This document shows, piece by piece, positions 51,933-63,113 of a stretch of 64,000 nt of DNA. How positions within the stretch are numbered: the stretch's first letter is position 1; every line of letters starts with the position of its first letter. The notes beneath the pieces are model-generated. The model was not told where the DNA came from, did not search any database, and saw nothing but the letters and a program-made list of their open reading frames with translations. Origin of the DNA: Campylobacter massiliensis (GTDB taxonomy: Bacteria; Campylobacterota; Campylobacteria; Campylobacterales; Campylobacteraceae); the NCBI RefSeq assembly GCF_014253065.1, contig NZ_JACLZK010000002.1, positions 682,001 to 746,000 on the forward strand, written 5' to 3'. The translations under genes were made by a program, and so were the position numbers.

Positions 51933-52898
51933 TTGAGAGTACTAACAGGTTTGCAACCAAGCGGCAAACTACACCTAGGCAACTACTTCGCCTCCATCAA
52001 ACAAATGGTTGAGGCGCAGGGGCAAAACGAGATGTTTATGTTTATCGCAAACTATCACGCCATGACCTCGGTCGCCGACGCGGGGAAGCTAAAACAAAAC
52101 ACATATGAGGCGGCAAGCGCGTTTTTGTCGCTGGGTATCGATCCGCAAAAGAGCGTATTTTGGGTACAAAGCGACGTCAAAGAGGTTTTAGAACTCTACT
52201 GGATACTGAGCCAATACACGCCTATGGGCCTGCTCGAGCGCGCACACAGCTACAAGGACAAGGTCGCAAAGGGCTTAACCTCGCATCACGGACTTTTTAG
52301 CTACCCGGTTTTGATGGCGGCCGATATCCTGCTATACGGCGCGCAGGTCGTGCCAGTGGGCAAGGATCAGATCCAGCACGTCGAGATCGCGCGCGACATC
52401 GCGATCAAATTTAACAACGAGCACGGCGACATCTTCGTCCTGCCAGAGTACAAAGTCGATGAAAACGTCGCTACGGTGCCCGGCACAGACGGCGCAAAAA
52501 TGAGCAAAAGCTACGGCAACACGATAGATATTTTCGCCGGCGCCAAAGAGCTAAAAAAGCAAATTTCAAGCATCGTGACGACCTCGGAGCCGCTTGAAGC
52601 GCCAAAGCAATGGCAAAACTGCAACGTCTATAATATTGCTAAATTATTCCTAGACGAGGACGGACAAAAGGCACTGCAAGCGCGGTACGAGCGAGGCGGC
52701 GAAGGACACGGACACTTCAAGATGTATCTAAACGAGCTGGTTTGGGACTATTTTGCGGACGCGAGAGAGAAATTTGATTATTATCTAAATCACGCTGGCG
52801 AAGTGGATGAAATTTTAAACGAAGGCGCCAAAAGAGCGCGAGCTGTCGCAGCGCCGATAATGGAAAAAATACGCGCCGCAACCGGCATCTATAAATAA
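51933..52898 (+). CDS. trpS: Tryptophanyl-tRNA synthetase
   Basis: 321 residues from TTG. Class I signatures: PSGKLHLGNY near 9-18 and KMSKSYGN near 190. GKDQIQHVEIARDIA and the tryptophan pocket LLMAADILLYGA are present. Length and motifs are complete. Ribosome binding site AAAGGATAAAA. Confidence 0.96.
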   Translation: MRVLTGLQPSGKLHLGNYFASIKQMVEAQGQNEMFMFIANYHAMTSVADAGKLKQNTYEAASAFLSLGIDPQKSVFWVQSDVKEVLELYWILSQYTPMGLLERAHSYKDKVAKGLTSHHGLFSYPVLMAADILLYGAQVVPVGKDQIQHVEIARDIAIKFNNEHGDIFVLPEYKVDENVATVPGTDGAKMSKSYGNTIDIFAGAKELKKQISSIVTTSEPLEAPKQWQNCNVYNIAKLFLDEDGQKALQARYERGGEGHGHFKMYLNELVWDYFADAREKFDYYLNHAGEVDEILNEGAKRARAVAAPIMEKIRAATGIYK

Positions 52899-52913
52899 AT
52901 TTAAAGGAAAAAA

Positions 52914-53354
52914 GTGCAAGCAATCTACCCTTACGCGCATCTTATTCATCTGATCTGTGCTATCATTTTCGTCGGATTTTTATTTTTCGACGTGATTATT
53001 TTTTCAAGAGCCAAAAAGAAACTGCCCGCCGAAATAGCGCAAAAAGCGCAGCAGGCTATCACAAGCGTCGCGATAAAGATCATGCCGCTTTGCGTGCTGA
53101 TTTTGATTTTAACCGGCGGCATGATGATGAGCAGCTGGGTCGGCTCGAAAGCAGGCGGATATTTCGCGTCAAATTTACAAACCGCTTTGATGATAAAGGT
53201 TGTTTTGGCGATGCTGATATTTGCGGCCGTAGCAACCAATCTCACGTGCAAATTTATACTAAAGCGCCCTAGCCCGCTAGGCAACATTCATCCGTTTGCA
53301 TTTGCGGCGGCCGCAGTCGTCGTGATACTTGCTAAAGTTATGTTTATGGTTTAA
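52914..53354 (+). CDS. Four-helix membrane protein
   Basis: 146 residues from GTG after AAAGGAAAAA. Four hydrophobic helices with His in the first (YPYAHLIHLICAIIFVGFLF) and in the last loop (NIHPFAF), the layout of CopD-like or small haem-binding membrane proteins. Function unknown; it lies in the trpS-serS series. Confidence 0.7.
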   Translation: MQAIYPYAHLIHLICAIIFVGFLFFDVIIFSRAKKKLPAEIAQKAQQAITSVAIKIMPLCVLILILTGGMMMSSWVGSKAGGYFASNLQTALMIKVVLAMLIFAAVATNLTCKFILKRPSPLGNIHPFAFAAAAVVVILAKVMFMV

Positions 53355-53363
53355 GGAGAGGAT

Positions 53364-54608
53364 ATGATAAATTTAAAACTACTCGACACTCGCTATGACG
53401 AGTTCGTAAAAAAATTGCAAGGAAAAAACGTAAAGCCAGAGGTTTTAAACGAGCTTTTGACGACGTTTAACGAGCTAAAAGCAAAGCGTCAAGCGCTAGA
53501 AAATTTCCAAGCGATCCAAAACGCCAAGAGCAAGGAGCTGGGCATAAAGGCCAGAAACGGCGAGAACACCGACGAGCTAAAAAACGAGCTAAATTTAAAC
53601 AAAGCCGCGATGGGCGACGCCGCCGATATCGTGCGCGCATACGAGGAAAAGCTAGAAAACATCGCAAGCTGCGTGCCTAATATCACCGACGACGACGTGC
53701 CGTTTGGCGCCGATGAGGACGATAACGTCTGCGTAAAAACGGTACTGGAGCCGACTAAATTTGACTTCGCGCCGAAGGAGCACTATGAGCTTGGCGAGAG
53801 CTTAGGCTGGCTTGATTTCGAGCGCGGAGTTAAGCTTTCAGGCTCGCGCTTTTGCGTGCTAAAAGGCATGGGAGCGCGCCTGTCAAGAGCCCTAGTTAAC
53901 TATATGATCGACTTTAACAACGCGCGCGGCTTCGAGCTAGTTAACGTACCGTTTTTGGTAAACGCAAACACGCTTTACGGCACCGGACAGCTGCCTAAAT
54001 TTGAAGACGATCTATACAAGGCTCAGGGCGAGGATTTGTATCTGATCCCTACTAGCGAAGTGCCGGTGACGAATCTTTACAACGACGAAATTTTGCCCGT
54101 AGAGAGCTTGCCGATAAAGATGACTTGCTACTCGGCGTGCTTCCGCAAAGAAGCAGGCTCCGCCGGACGAGACACGCGCGGCATGATACGCCAACATCAG
54201 TTTGAAAAGGTCGAGCTCGTAGCTATCACGACTCCCGAGCAAAGCGCGCGGATGCTAGACGAGATGGTGGCGTGCGCCAGCGACTTGCTAACGAGCCTTG
54301 GGCTGCCGCACCGCCATATGTTGCTTTGTAGCGGAGATCTGGGCTTTAGCGCGGCAAAGACGATAGATCTCGAGGTCTGGCTACCGGGACAAAACAAATA
54401 CCGCGAGATAAGCTCGGTATCAAATACCCGCGACTTCCAAGCTCGCAGAGCTAAAATCCGCTACAAAGACGGCAAGAAAAACGCCCTGGTAAACACCCTA
54501 AACGGCTCGAGCCTAGCCGTAGGCAGAACGCTCATAGCGATAATGGAAAACTACCAAAAAGCAGACGGCAGCATAGAGATCCCGGAAGTTCTTAAAAGGT
54601 ATATTTAG
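53364..54608 (+). CDS. serS: Seryl-tRNA synthetase
   Basis: 414 residues. N-terminal coiled-coil arm (about 30-105), class II core with motif 2 [14 protein letters not shown] and QHQFEKVE, and motif 3 [16 protein letters not shown]. Also charges tRNA-Sec in organisms that have it. Stop overlaps the start of the next gene by one base. Confidence 0.96.
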   Translation: MINLKLLDTRYDEFVKKLQGKNVKPEVLNELLTTFNELKAKRQALENFQAIQNAKSKELGIKARNGENTDELKNELNLNKAAMGDAADIVRAYEEKLENIASCVPNITDDDVPFGADEDDNVCVKTVLEPTKFDFAPKEHYELGESLGWLDFERGVKLSGSRFCVLKGMGARLSRALVNYMIDFNNARGFELVNVPFLVNANTLYGTGQLPKFEDDLYKAQGEDLYLIPTSEVPVTNLYNDEILPVESLPIKMTCYSACFRKEAGSAGRDTRGMIRQHQFEKVELVAITTPEQSARMLDEMVACASDLLTSLGLPHRHMLLCSGDLGFSAAKTIDLEVWLPGQNKYREISSVSNTRDFQARRAKIRYKDGKKNALVNTLNGSSLAVGRTLIAIMENYQKADGSIEIPEVLKRYI

Positions 54609-56995
54609 TGGCGAAAAACGACGACGAAAACGTAGTAATCCTCGAGGAGGCCGATTTTGATCAAGACGAAGAAACAGAATCGCTAGATGAGCAAGAAGAC
54701 GGCGACGGCGACGGTCTGGTCTCGCTTGACGAACTAGAGCCCGTAGCCATCGAACAGCCCGTAGACGAGCAAGAAGAGGCCAAAAAAAGCAAGAAAAAGC
54801 TTTTTATCTTCGGCGGAGCGGGCGCGGGCGTCATCATCCTAGCCGTAGTTTTGTTTTTCGTTTTTAGAGGCGAGAAAAAGCCGCCGATAGACGAAAAACA
54901 GATCGTAAAAGATATCGAGGAGCACTACGAGTCGCAAAAATTCGGCAGCTCAAAGATCGACGACATGATCGCTAAGGCAAATTTGCTATACGAAAAGGGC
55001 AATAAATTTGAAGCGCTGAAAATCTACGAAAACATCGCCGTCTACAATCAAAGCCTCTCAAACTACAATCTGGGCGTCTCGCAGATGAGGCAAGGTAAAT
55101 TCGAAGACGCGTTAGAGAGCTTTAAAAAAGCGATCGCAAACGACGAAAACGTCGCCGTTAGCGCCATAAACGCCGCAGTTAGCTCGCTGGAGCTAAAAAA
55201 CCAGCAAAATTTCGACTACTATATAAATCTCGCAAACTCATTTTTGTATAAAGAAGCCGGCACCCCGCTATACAACTACTACTACGCGCTCATAAACTAC
55301 TATAAAGGCCAGTACGTCGAGGCTCTAGCGGCTCTCTCGCACGCAGAAAACGGCTACTACAAAGACCGCTACGACTACCTCGCGGCTAAAATTTTAAGCT
55401 TTATCGGCGACGATGCCGAAGCGATAAAAAAGCTCGAAGCGCAAAAAGAGTTTAACGCAGATCTTGCGCTTGGCATGCTTTACGCGAGGCTCGGCCAGTA
55501 TGAAAGAGCTAGAAATAGGCTAAATTTAGCGCTAAAAAGAGACGGCGACTCAAATAAAATCAACGCAATGATAGCCATCATAAACCTAAAAGACGGCAAA
55601 TTTGAGGCTGCGACCGACGAGCTAAAAGCCGTATTTCACGAGGATCCGTTATTTTTAAACGCGAACTTTCCGATAAAAACGATCCTAAAACCCGAGCTTT
55701 TCGACGTAAATTTGGCTCAGGCGCACTTTAGAAACGACCTGTTTTTCGATAAAACCAAACGCTATGAGACGCTGTTTTACTTCGCGCCTTACAAGGTTTT
55801 TGATCCGGGTCAAACGATAAACTATATAAGAAAAGGCGGCGTGAGCCTGTTTTTGGACGACGCAAGCGCAGCGGGCAACTACCTAAACGCTAGCGGCGCG
55901 CTCTCAAAGGTAAATTTAGAGCTCTCATCAGCCATCGCAAACGCCCTAAATTACAAGCTAAAGCAGGCCAACGCGCAGTTCGCCTCGCTCATCTCGCTCT
56001 ATCCCGAGCACTCGGTTTTACACTACGACCTAGCGCTTAGCTACGCTCAGCTAGGCAACTTTAGCATGGCGGCAAAGCACTTTATCACGAGCTATCACCT
56101 AGACCCGACGAACCACCTAGCAGGCGTGCTGGGCGCTATCGCAAACGACATAAACGCAGTGGATAATACCAAACTACTACAAGAAATTTCAGAAAATCTC
56201 GACCACGACTCAAGCTCAAAAGACGCGCCCGTTAGCCAGGCTCTGATGGCTCTCATAGCAAATAATAGCGGCGCTTTAATGCGCTGGCTAGAAGAAGATA
56301 AGGAAGAGACCGCGCTAAATTTAGCCTTTGACGCGATAATCGCAAAGATGACCGACAAGGGCGGCGAGTTTGCTAAAAAGACGCAAATTTTAAAGACCAA
56401 GCTACCTGAAGATATCGTAGCGAACATCCTTGATTTTATCGCAAACTACAAGGATGAAGGCATCAAAAAATACGTCGAGCAGATTCAAATTTACTTCCAC
56501 GACAAGCGGCTAAACGACGCGGCGTTTTATCACGGCGCAAACATCATCAAAGAGCAATACATCAAGCTTTTGCAAATCTCGGGCCTACTAAACTACGAAC
56601 GCCAGAAGTTAAAAGCGCTACTAAAACAAGGCGCCAATAACGCCGACTTGCTCCAGACGCTAGCTTATATCGACATTTTTACGAACGATTTCGAGGAAAG
56701 CTATCAGATCTACAACCGCATAATCGACGAGTTTAAGATAAACGACGCTGGCACGCTATTTCTAGCAGCCGTAGCCGCCATCGGCTCAAATCACCCGCAA
56801 AACGCAACCGCGCTTTTGGAGCTATCCAAGCTCACCGATCCAAACGCGATGGAAAGCCGCGTGGCGCTCGGGCACCTATACCAAGAGATCGATAATATCG
56901 AAGCCGCAACGATACAATACGGACTAATAAAAGATCCGAATTTTAAAAGTAAATTCGTTGATTTTATGATTGATTACGAGAAGCTGAAAAAGTAG
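54608..56995 (+). CDS. Large TPR membrane-anchored protein (795 aa)
   Basis: GTG start overlapping serS. Residues 1-65 are acidic and cytoplasmic (EEADFDQDEETESLDEQEDG), one membrane helix is at about 73-90 (GAGVIILAVVLFFVF), then TPR repeats reach to the end on the outer face (YNLGVSQMRQGKFEDALESF; LGMLYARLGQYERARNRLNL). An equivalent large TPR gene follows serS in C. jejuni. Probably a scaffold in the periplasm; function unknown. Confidence 0.82.
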   Translation: MAKNDDENVVILEEADFDQDEETESLDEQEDGDGDGLVSLDELEPVAIEQPVDEQEEAKKSKKKLFIFGGAGAGVIILAVVLFFVFRGEKKPPIDEKQIVKDIEEHYESQKFGSSKIDDMIAKANLLYEKGNKFEALKIYENIAVYNQSLSNYNLGVSQMRQGKFEDALESFKKAIANDENVAVSAINAAVSSLELKNQQNFDYYINLANSFLYKEAGTPLYNYYYALINYYKGQYVEALAALSHAENGYYKDRYDYLAAKILSFIGDDAEAIKKLEAQKEFNADLALGMLYARLGQYERARNRLNLALKRDGDSNKINAMIAIINLKDGKFEAATDELKAVFHEDPLFLNANFPIKTILKPELFDVNLAQAHFRNDLFFDKTKRYETLFYFAPYKVFDPGQTINYIRKGGVSLFLDDASAAGNYLNASGALSKVNLELSSAIANALNYKLKQANAQFASLISLYPEHSVLHYDLALSYAQLGNFSMAAKHFITSYHLDPTNHLAGVLGAIANDINAVDNTKLLQEISENLDHDSSSKDAPVSQALMALIANNSGALMRWLEEDKEETALNLAFDAIIAKMTDKGGEFAKKTQILKTKLPEDIVANILDFIANYKDEGIKKYVEQIQIYFHDKRLNDAAFYHGANIIKEQYIKLLQISGLLNYERQKLKALLKQGANNADLLQTLAYIDIFTNDFEESYQIYNRIIDEFKINDAGTLFLAAVAAIGSNHPQNATALLELSKLTDPNAMESRVALGHLYQEIDNIEAATIQYGLIKDPNFKSKFVDFMIDYEKLKK

Positions 56996-57188
56996 TTTTG
57001 TGCGGGCGATAGGCGATAAATCCGTCGCAAAGTCGCCCGAATAATTTTTATAGATAATAGCGCCAAAGCGAAACGGCTTTGTTAAATTTGACGAGAAGCA
57101 AAAACAACTCGCCTCGTCAAATTTGATCGCCCTGCTACGCTTTGCGCTATGACTAGCTATTTAAAAAAACAACCGCAAATTTACAAAA

Positions 57189-57207
57189 GCACGGCAATAG
57201 GCCGTGC
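57189..57207 (-). terminator. Terminator of the VWA-protein gene
   Basis: GCACGGC (57189-57195), AATAG loop, GCCGTGC (57201-57207); on the minus strand TTTTG follows. It lies 13 bp after the stop at 57221. The 57000-57188 stretch shows no gene. Confidence 0.65.
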
Positions 57208-57220
57208 CTCAAGTCAAATT

Positions 57221-57919
57221 TTACTTATCCTCAAGCACCTTTTCGCGCCACTTCGAGCTTGATTTTTTATCCATCGCCATGTCTTTAGACATCTCAGCCG
57301 CAGCCTCAAAGTTTTTCTGCACGCCCTCACTGCTGTTTTTGTATTTCACTGCGTTTGTACCCTTTATGCCCAGACTCTGCGCCTCGCTAACAGCGTCGAT
57401 ATTCGCTCCCAAAAATATAAATTCCCAGTCGTATTTTTCTTGCTTATCGCTTATCATTTTTTTGATCTGCGCCTTTGAGTACTCCTTGCTCGAGTTTTCT
57501 TGCCCGTCGGTGATGATGACGAAAAGCACGGCTCTGTTTTTAGCGTAGATGTCCTCGACTTTTGAGATTTTATTTATCGTATCGCCGACCGCGTCTAGTA
57601 GAGCGGTATTGCCGCCCGCGACATAGTCCTTGTTCGTTAACTTCTCGACCTTTTTGATATCTGTTCTATCGTGCAATGTCCTGAAATTTGTATCAAAGAG
57701 TACCGTAGTTACCTTTGCGTCCACGCCCGCTTCTTTTTGCTTGTCGATCATCGAGTTAAAGCCGCCGATAGTATCGCTCTCAAGCCCGCTCATGGAGCCC
57801 GATTTATCGAGGATCAGCACCATCTCAAGCTGCTTTGGCGTAGATTTTTGCGGCGCTTCCTCGCTTTTAGCAAACGCAAACGCCCCGATAATCATCAACA
57901 AAAACGCGATTTTTTTCAT
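57221..57919 (-). CDS. Exported von Willebrand factor type A domain protein
   Basis: 232 residues. The signal peptide MKKIAFLLMIIGAFAFA is followed by a VWA domain: MIDAS DKSGSMSG near 37-44, a later Thr in NTALLD, and FVIITDGQENS with the third metal Asp. Likely periplasmic, binding a partner through a metal ion. Single gene with its own terminator. Confidence 0.85.
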   Translation of the reverse strand: MKKIAFLLMIIGAFAFAKSEEAPQKSTPKQLEMVLILDKSGSMSGLESDTIGGFNSMIDKQKEAGVDAKVTTVLFDTNFRTLHDRTDIKKVEKLTNKDYVAGGNTALLDAVGDTINKISKVEDIYAKNRAVLFVIITDGQENSSKEYSKAQIKKMISDKQEKYDWEFIFLGANIDAVSEAQSLGIKGTNAVKYKNSSEGVQKNFEAAAEMSKDMAMDKKSSSKWREKVLEDK

Positions 57920-58114
57920 ATTTTCTCCTTTGAAAAATTTGGCTTGATTATAGCAAAACTTAACGGCGCAGCGGTAAATGCGAGGAGGTTTAAATTTGAG
58001 TTTTATATTTTTGTTGGTTTTAAAACAAGCCGAATTTAAAGGTTAATTTTACAAATTTAAGACCCGAATCCGAGCCTTAAATTTGTTAAGTGACGCGGTC
58101 AAACCGCTCAAATT

Positions 58115-59632
58115 TTACTTTGTTGCGGCAATCTTTACGTAGCTATTTAGCGCGCCTATATACGCTCTAGCGCTCGCCGTCATCGTGTCGATATCAAGTC
58201 CGTGTCCGATGATGGTCTTGCCGTCAAATTCGACCTTAACGACGACGTTTGCCAGCGCGTCCTTGCCCTGCGAAACGGCGCTAACCTTATAGTCCTTGAG
58301 CACGCCGTGGATGCCGCTTAGGCGGTCGATGACCTTAAATATCGCGTCCACCGTACCGTTGCCTAGCGCCGCATCGCTCTTGATCTCGTCGGCGTGACGA
58401 AGCGTGATCGCCGCGCTGCTTAGGCCTTTGTTGCAGCTGCTTTGCGTAAGCGTCAAGAACTCGAAAACCTCAGGGATCTTGATAATCTCGCTCGTAACCA
58501 GCGCACGTAAATCGTCGTCAAAGATCTCTTTTTTCTTATCCGCAAGCGCCTTAAATTTCTCAAACGCCTCGTTTAACGCGCTATCTTCAAGCTCAAAGCC
58601 AAGGCTGATTAGTTTATCTTTAAAGGCGTGGCGGCCCGAGTGTTTGCCAAGCACCAGCGAGTTTTTATCTAGCCCGATACTCTCGGCACTGATTATTTCG
58701 TAGGTCTCTTTGTGCTTTAGCACGCCGTCTTGATGGATGCCGCTTTCGTGAGCGAAGGCGTTTTTACCCACGATGGCTTTGTTCGGCTGCGGCTCGATAC
58801 CGATGATACCGGATAATAGGCGCGAGCTAGGGTAGATTTCCTTGCAAACGATGTCGGTATAAAGTGGCGAGAATATATCTTGGCGCGTTTTTATCGCCAT
58901 CACGATCTCCTCAAGAGCCGCGTTTCCAGCGCGCTCGCCGATGCCGTTTAGCGTGCACTCAACCTGCCTGGCGCCCGCTTTTATCGCGGCTAGCGAGTTT
59001 GCCGTAGCTAGGCCTAAGTCGTTATGATTATGCACGGAGACGACTGCGCGACCGTTTATAAATTTAACCATTTCTCCTATGCGAGCGGTAATCTCCTCGG
59101 GATATAGATACCCCACGGTGTCTGGGATGTTGATCGTTTTTGCTCCGGCGTTTATAGCGGCGTCGCAAATTTCCTTTAGAAAACCCATCTCGCTCCTGCA
59201 CGCATCCTCGCAGCTAAACTCCACGTCGTCGCAAAACGTTTTGGCGTATTCCACGGCTTTCACGGCGCGCCTGATTACTTCGTCGGGGGCCATTTTTAGC
59301 TTAAACTCCATATGGATCGGGCTTGTAGCGATAAAGGTGTGGATGCGTCTGTTTTTAGCAGGCGCGATAGCTTCTCCGGCGGCCTTTATATCGCCGTCTA
59401 CGGCGCGGGCGAGCGAACAGATGGAGGCGTTTGAGGCTTGCTTGGCGATCTGATGTATCGCGTCGAAATCGCCCCTACTAGCTGCTGCAAAACCGACCTC
59501 CATAACGTCCACGTTTAGACGCTCTAGCTGTCGCGCGATGCGGATTTTCTCCTCGGTATTCATCGAGGCACCGGGGCTTTGCTCGCCGTCTCGTAAAGTC
59601 GTATCAAATATTATTATTTTATCATTGTTCAT
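58115..59632 (-). CDS. leuA: 2-isopropylmalate synthase
   Basis: 505 residues. Catalytic LRDGEQSPG at 12-20, metal-site HNHNDLG near 203, [13 protein letters not shown], and a C-terminal LeuA regulatory domain from about 390 ([15 protein letters not shown]) for leucine feedback. First step of leucine synthesis from 2-oxoisovalerate and acetyl-CoA. Upstream 59633-59757 has no clear leader peptide. Confidence 0.95.
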   Translation of the reverse strand: MNNDKIIIFDTTLRDGEQSPGASMNTEEKIRIARQLERLNVDVMEVGFAAASRGDFDAIHQIAKQASNASICSLARAVDGDIKAAGEAIAPAKNRRIHTFIATSPIHMEFKLKMAPDEVIRRAVKAVEYAKTFCDDVEFSCEDACRSEMGFLKEICDAAINAGAKTINIPDTVGYLYPEEITARIGEMVKFINGRAVVSVHNHNDLGLATANSLAAIKAGARQVECTLNGIGERAGNAALEEIVMAIKTRQDIFSPLYTDIVCKEIYPSSRLLSGIIGIEPQPNKAIVGKNAFAHESGIHQDGVLKHKETYEIISAESIGLDKNSLVLGKHSGRHAFKDKLISLGFELEDSALNEAFEKFKALADKKKEIFDDDLRALVTSEIIKIPEVFEFLTLTQSSCNKGLSSAAITLRHADEIKSDAALGNGTVDAIFKVIDRLSGIHGVLKDYKVSAVSQGKDALANVVVKVEFDGKTIIGHGLDIDTMTASARAYIGALNSYVKIAATK

Positions 59633-59757
59633 TTTTTATCCTTCTTTTGGAGTTTTTATTTGTGTGGTTAAATTTTGATTATTAGGGTGTGAAAGAGTCG
59701 CTGCTTAACGCAGCAGCAGAAGTAGAGAGAAAAATGCGTTAAATTTGACATTGCCGT

Positions 59758-60537
59758 TCATTCGCTCTCCTTTTGGATTTTCTTGTTTTTACATCTCATA
59801 AAGATGTACCTAATTATACCGTAAGAAACATAAACGCTCATTAAAGCCGTAACGGCCTCGATCGGATAGACATAGATGACCGAAAACACAACCGTAAGAC
59901 CGACTAAAATGCGAAGAAAATCAGCTTTTTTTAGATCGATTTTTTTGAAGCTAGGGTAACGGATATTGCTCACCATCAAAACTGAAAGCAAAATTTGCAA
60001 AAACATCAAAAACCACTCGGCGCTCCTCGTAAAGTCGTATTCTAAGCTTAACCCGACCCAAAATGCCGAAACGATGGCGGCCGTAGGTATCGGAAGGCCG
60101 ATAAAGACGGACGGCTCGTAGGTGCCGGTCATTACATTAAACCGCGCAAGTCTAATAGCGCCAAAAACTACGAACAGCGCGGCGACAAGCGAACCCAAAC
60201 GTCCAAAGCTATGCCCGACCGTAAAGTAAAAAAGCATCGCCGGCGCGACGCCGAAAGCTATCACATCGGCAAGACTGTCGAATTCTACGCCGAATTTTGA
60301 TGTGGTTTTAGTTAGTCTCGCTACGCGACCGTCAAGTCCGTCCAAAAATAGCGATAAAACTATGTAAATAATAGCTTTGAAAAAGTAGCCGTTAGCCTCC
60401 TCGACTAGTCCTGCGCTGACCGCGATGTAGCCGCGAACGGAAGCGATAATACTGATAATACCCAAAAACGCCGAAGCTGCCGTGAATAAATTCGGCAAAA
60501 TGTACATTAACTGAAGTTTATGCTGATTGTCTTGCAT
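59758..60537 (-). CDS. pssA: CDP-diacylglycerol-serine O-phosphatidyltransferase
   Basis: 259 residues with about seven membrane helices. The CDP-alcohol phosphotransferase signature is DGLDGRVARL...G...D...D (near 70-92; SLADVIAFGVAP). It makes phosphatidylserine. The start overlaps the following psd-like gene by 20 bp, so they are coupled. Confidence 0.92.
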   Translation of the reverse strand: MQDNQHKLQLMYILPNLFTAASAFLGIISIIASVRGYIAVSAGLVEEANGYFFKAIIYIVLSLFLDGLDGRVARLTKTTSKFGVEFDSLADVIAFGVAPAMLFYFTVGHSFGRLGSLVAALFVVFGAIRLARFNVMTGTYEPSVFIGLPIPTAAIVSAFWVGLSLEYDFTRSAEWFLMFLQILLSVLMVSNIRYPSFKKIDLKKADFLRILVGLTVVFSVIYVYPIEAVTALMSVYVSYGIIRYIFMRCKNKKIQKESE

Positions 60538-61162
60538 CTTTTTCCTCGTAGCTAAAAAACCCTAAAATGCCCGCACTCGCGACCTTTTCGCCTACGCTGA
60601 CGCTTATTCTCGTATTTGCGGGTAGTATCAAAATCGCCTCGCCGCTACTTAAAAAGCCAAATCTCCTGCCCGTCTTTAGACGGCTAAAATTTTCAAATGA
60701 AATACCCTTACTAAGAGGTCCGACGATGACGCGGATCGCAAATTTATTATTTAAATTTTTACATACAAACAATGCTCGCTCGTTTAAATTTTTAGAAGCC
60801 TCCATGGCGTTACACAAAAACAGGCCATGCCTTTGTTTAGCTTCTAAAAGCTCCATATCACAAGGAGCTCTGAGCGCGCCCGCGTCAAATACGCCTTTGC
60901 GGATAGTTATGGCTACGCACTGCGTGTCAAAATAGTAAATTTTATCTATGCTTTTTATCTTACCGTCGATCGGGCTAAGCACGGCGTACGCATCGTCGCT
61001 ACCCAAAGCTCGCTCCGGGTTTCTAAACCAAAATACGCAGACCGCAAAAAGCGCGAAAAATAAAATTTGACATACGCCCAAAACCAGCGCAAGCAAAAGC
61101 GAAAGCCCTAAAACGAAAACGTATTTGTAGCCCTGTTTTGCGATTAGCCCGATGTTTTGCAT
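60518..61162 (-). CDS. Phosphatidylserine decarboxylase-related protein
   Basis: 214 residues, close to the short (archaeal/rhizobial-type) Psd length. Two N-terminal membrane helices, then LSPIDGKIKSID and FENFSRLKTGRRF. The self-cleaving Gly-Ser is normally in a RFGSR-type context; here the place reads RRFGFLSSGEA, so the usual site is not exact. Position between pssA and ftsH supports a role in phosphatidylethanolamine synthesis, as with the C. jejuni counterpart. Ends only 4 bp from ftsH. Confidence 0.75.
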   Translation of the reverse strand: MQNIGLIAKQGYKYVFVLGLSLLLALVLGVCQILFFALFAVCVFWFRNPERALGSDDAYAVLSPIDGKIKSIDKIYYFDTQCVAITIRKGVFDAGALRAPCDMELLEAKQRHGLFLCNAMEASKNLNERALFVCKNLNNKFAIRVIVGPLSKGISFENFSRLKTGRRFGFLSSGEAILILPANTRISVSVGEKVASAGILGFFSYEEKDARQSA

Positions 61163-61166
61163 ATCT

Positions 61167-63095
61167 TTACGCTTGTTCCTCTTTGTTTTCTTCTAAATTT
61201 ACGAGCCTGCTAGGCATCCCGCGCTCTTTTTCATAGTTTGCGATGATCTCTCTAACCTTCGCACCCTCGATAGTTTCCTCTTCGTAAAGCGCCTCAACCA
61301 TCTTTTCTATCGCGTCGCCGTAAGTTCTTAGCGTCTCAAGCACGTGTTTATAGCGCTCGTCAAGCGTGGTTTTAATAAATTCATCCACTTTTTCCGCCGT
61401 CTTGTCGCTATAGTCCCTATCGGCCTGACCGCCGGCTAGGAAAGTACTGCGGCGCTTTTCAAGCACCATGAGTCCAGCGATATCGCTCATGCCGTATATC
61501 GAGATCATCGAGCGAAGTATATCGGTCGCGCGCTCTAAGTCGTTGCCAGCACCGGTCGAAATCTCTTTTATAAAAACCTCTTCAGCTGCGCGTCCTGCTA
61601 AAAGCACATCCACTTCAGCCATCAACTCGTGGCGCTGCATCATAAATTTATTCTCTTCAGGCGTATGAAGCGTGTAACCCAACGCCGCAAGGCCGCGCGG
61701 TATGATCGACACCTTGGTGACTCTGTTTGCGCCTTTGGTGGTTTCGGCTACGAGTGCGTGTCCACTCTCGTGATAGGCCACGATACGCTTTTCTTTCGGA
61801 TTTATGCGGCGAGATTTTTTCTCAAGACCAGCGATCGCTCTCTCAACGGCCTCGAGCAAATCAGCCTGCTCGACTTTGCCTTTTTCTTTTCTGCCCGCTA
61901 GTAGCGCAGCTTCGTTTATGATGTTTGCTAGATCCGCTCCCGCAAGGCCCGCCGTCATGCGCGCGATATCCTCGATACTAACGCTATGGTCAAGCTTGAT
62001 ATCTTTTATATGTACGCGTAAAATTTCGATCCTACCTTTAAAATCAGGCTTATCGACAAGCACCTGCCTGTCAAATCTACCCGGCCTTAAAAGCGCGGCG
62101 TCAAGCACTTCGGGGCGGTTCGTCGCGGCAAGTACGATAACCGGCGACGCGTCCGAGCTAAAGCCGTCCATCTCGGCCAAAAGCTGATTTAGCGTTTGCT
62201 CGCGTTCGTCGTTTCCGCCGATCATTCCGCTAGCTGCGCGGCTTTTGCCGATAGCGTCGATCTCATCTATGAAAACGATCGCCGGCGCTTCTTTTTTTGC
62301 ATTTTCAAAAAGATCTCTCACGCGGCTAGCACCCACGCCGACGAACATCTCGATAAAGCTCGAACCGGAAACCGAGAAAAACGGCACGTCCGCTTCGCCC
62401 GCAACGGCCTTTGCAAGCAATGTTTTACCCGTACCCGGAGGTCCAACTAAAAGCACACCTTTTGGGATTTTGGCGCCCAAATTTATATATCTATCCGGAT
62501 GCTTTAGAAAATCCACAATCTCTTTAACTTCTTCTTTTGCTTCCTGTACGCCCGCTACGTCGGCAAATTTAACCTTCGGTTTTTCCGAATTTACTAGCTT
62601 TTTAGAGCTTCCCATTCCAAGGATACCGCCGCCCATATTTCGTTGCATACGGCTTGCCAAAAACATCCAAATTCCAAAGAAAATAAAAATAGGAAGTATC
62701 CACGAAAAGAGCATTTCGGTAAACCAGTTCGTCTCGCTATACGCTCCGTAAGGAATCTTTTGCTCCTCTAAAATCGGCACTAGCGTCGGATCGTTGACCC
62801 TTTTGGCAAAGTATGTTCTGCCGCCGTTATCCACGGCTTTTATCGAGGTTTCGGAGATGCCTACTTGCGCTACTTGCTTGTTTTTTATCATCTCTTTTAT
62901 CTCGGAGTATGAGGTGCTTTTCGAGCCGGCCGCACTCTGTCCTAGTAGCGTGCCGTCCATATCGCCGCCTCCGAGCCCGCGAAATGCTATCACTATCACG
63001 ATAGCAAAAATGGCGAAAATCAAAATCGGATTTTTATTAAAAAAATTATTTCCGCCGTTATTTAAATTTTTATCATCGTTTTTTCTGTTATCCAT
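61167..63095 (-). CDS. ftsH: ATP-dependent zinc metalloprotease FtsH
   Basis: 642 residues. Two membrane helices (about 25-45 and 125-145) enclose a periplasmic loop. The AAA domain has Walker A GPPGTGKT near 218, Walker [10 protein letters not shown], and the second region of homology [15 protein letters not shown]. Zinc protease HESGHA is near 440. Degrades membrane and regulatory proteins. Same position as ftsH in C. jejuni, between the psd-like gene and prmA. Confidence 0.97.
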   Translation of the reverse strand: MDNRKNDDKNLNNGGNNFFNKNPILIFAIFAIVIVIAFRGLGGGDMDGTLLGQSAAGSKSTSYSEIKEMIKNKQVAQVGISETSIKAVDNGGRTYFAKRVNDPTLVPILEEQKIPYGAYSETNWFTEMLFSWILPIFIFFGIWMFLASRMQRNMGGGILGMGSSKKLVNSEKPKVKFADVAGVQEAKEEVKEIVDFLKHPDRYINLGAKIPKGVLLVGPPGTGKTLLAKAVAGEADVPFFSVSGSSFIEMFVGVGASRVRDLFENAKKEAPAIVFIDEIDAIGKSRAASGMIGGNDEREQTLNQLLAEMDGFSSDASPVIVLAATNRPEVLDAALLRPGRFDRQVLVDKPDFKGRIEILRVHIKDIKLDHSVSIEDIARMTAGLAGADLANIINEAALLAGRKEKGKVEQADLLEAVERAIAGLEKKSRRINPKEKRIVAYHESGHALVAETTKGANRVTKVSIIPRGLAALGYTLHTPEENKFMMQRHELMAEVDVLLAGRAAEEVFIKEISTGAGNDLERATDILRSMISIYGMSDIAGLMVLEKRRSTFLAGGQADRDYSDKTAEKVDEFIKTTLDERYKHVLETLRTYGDAIEKMVEALYEEETIEGAKVREIIANYEKERGMPSRLVNLEENKEEQA

Positions 63096-63113
63096 TATGT
63101 TCCTTAAATTATT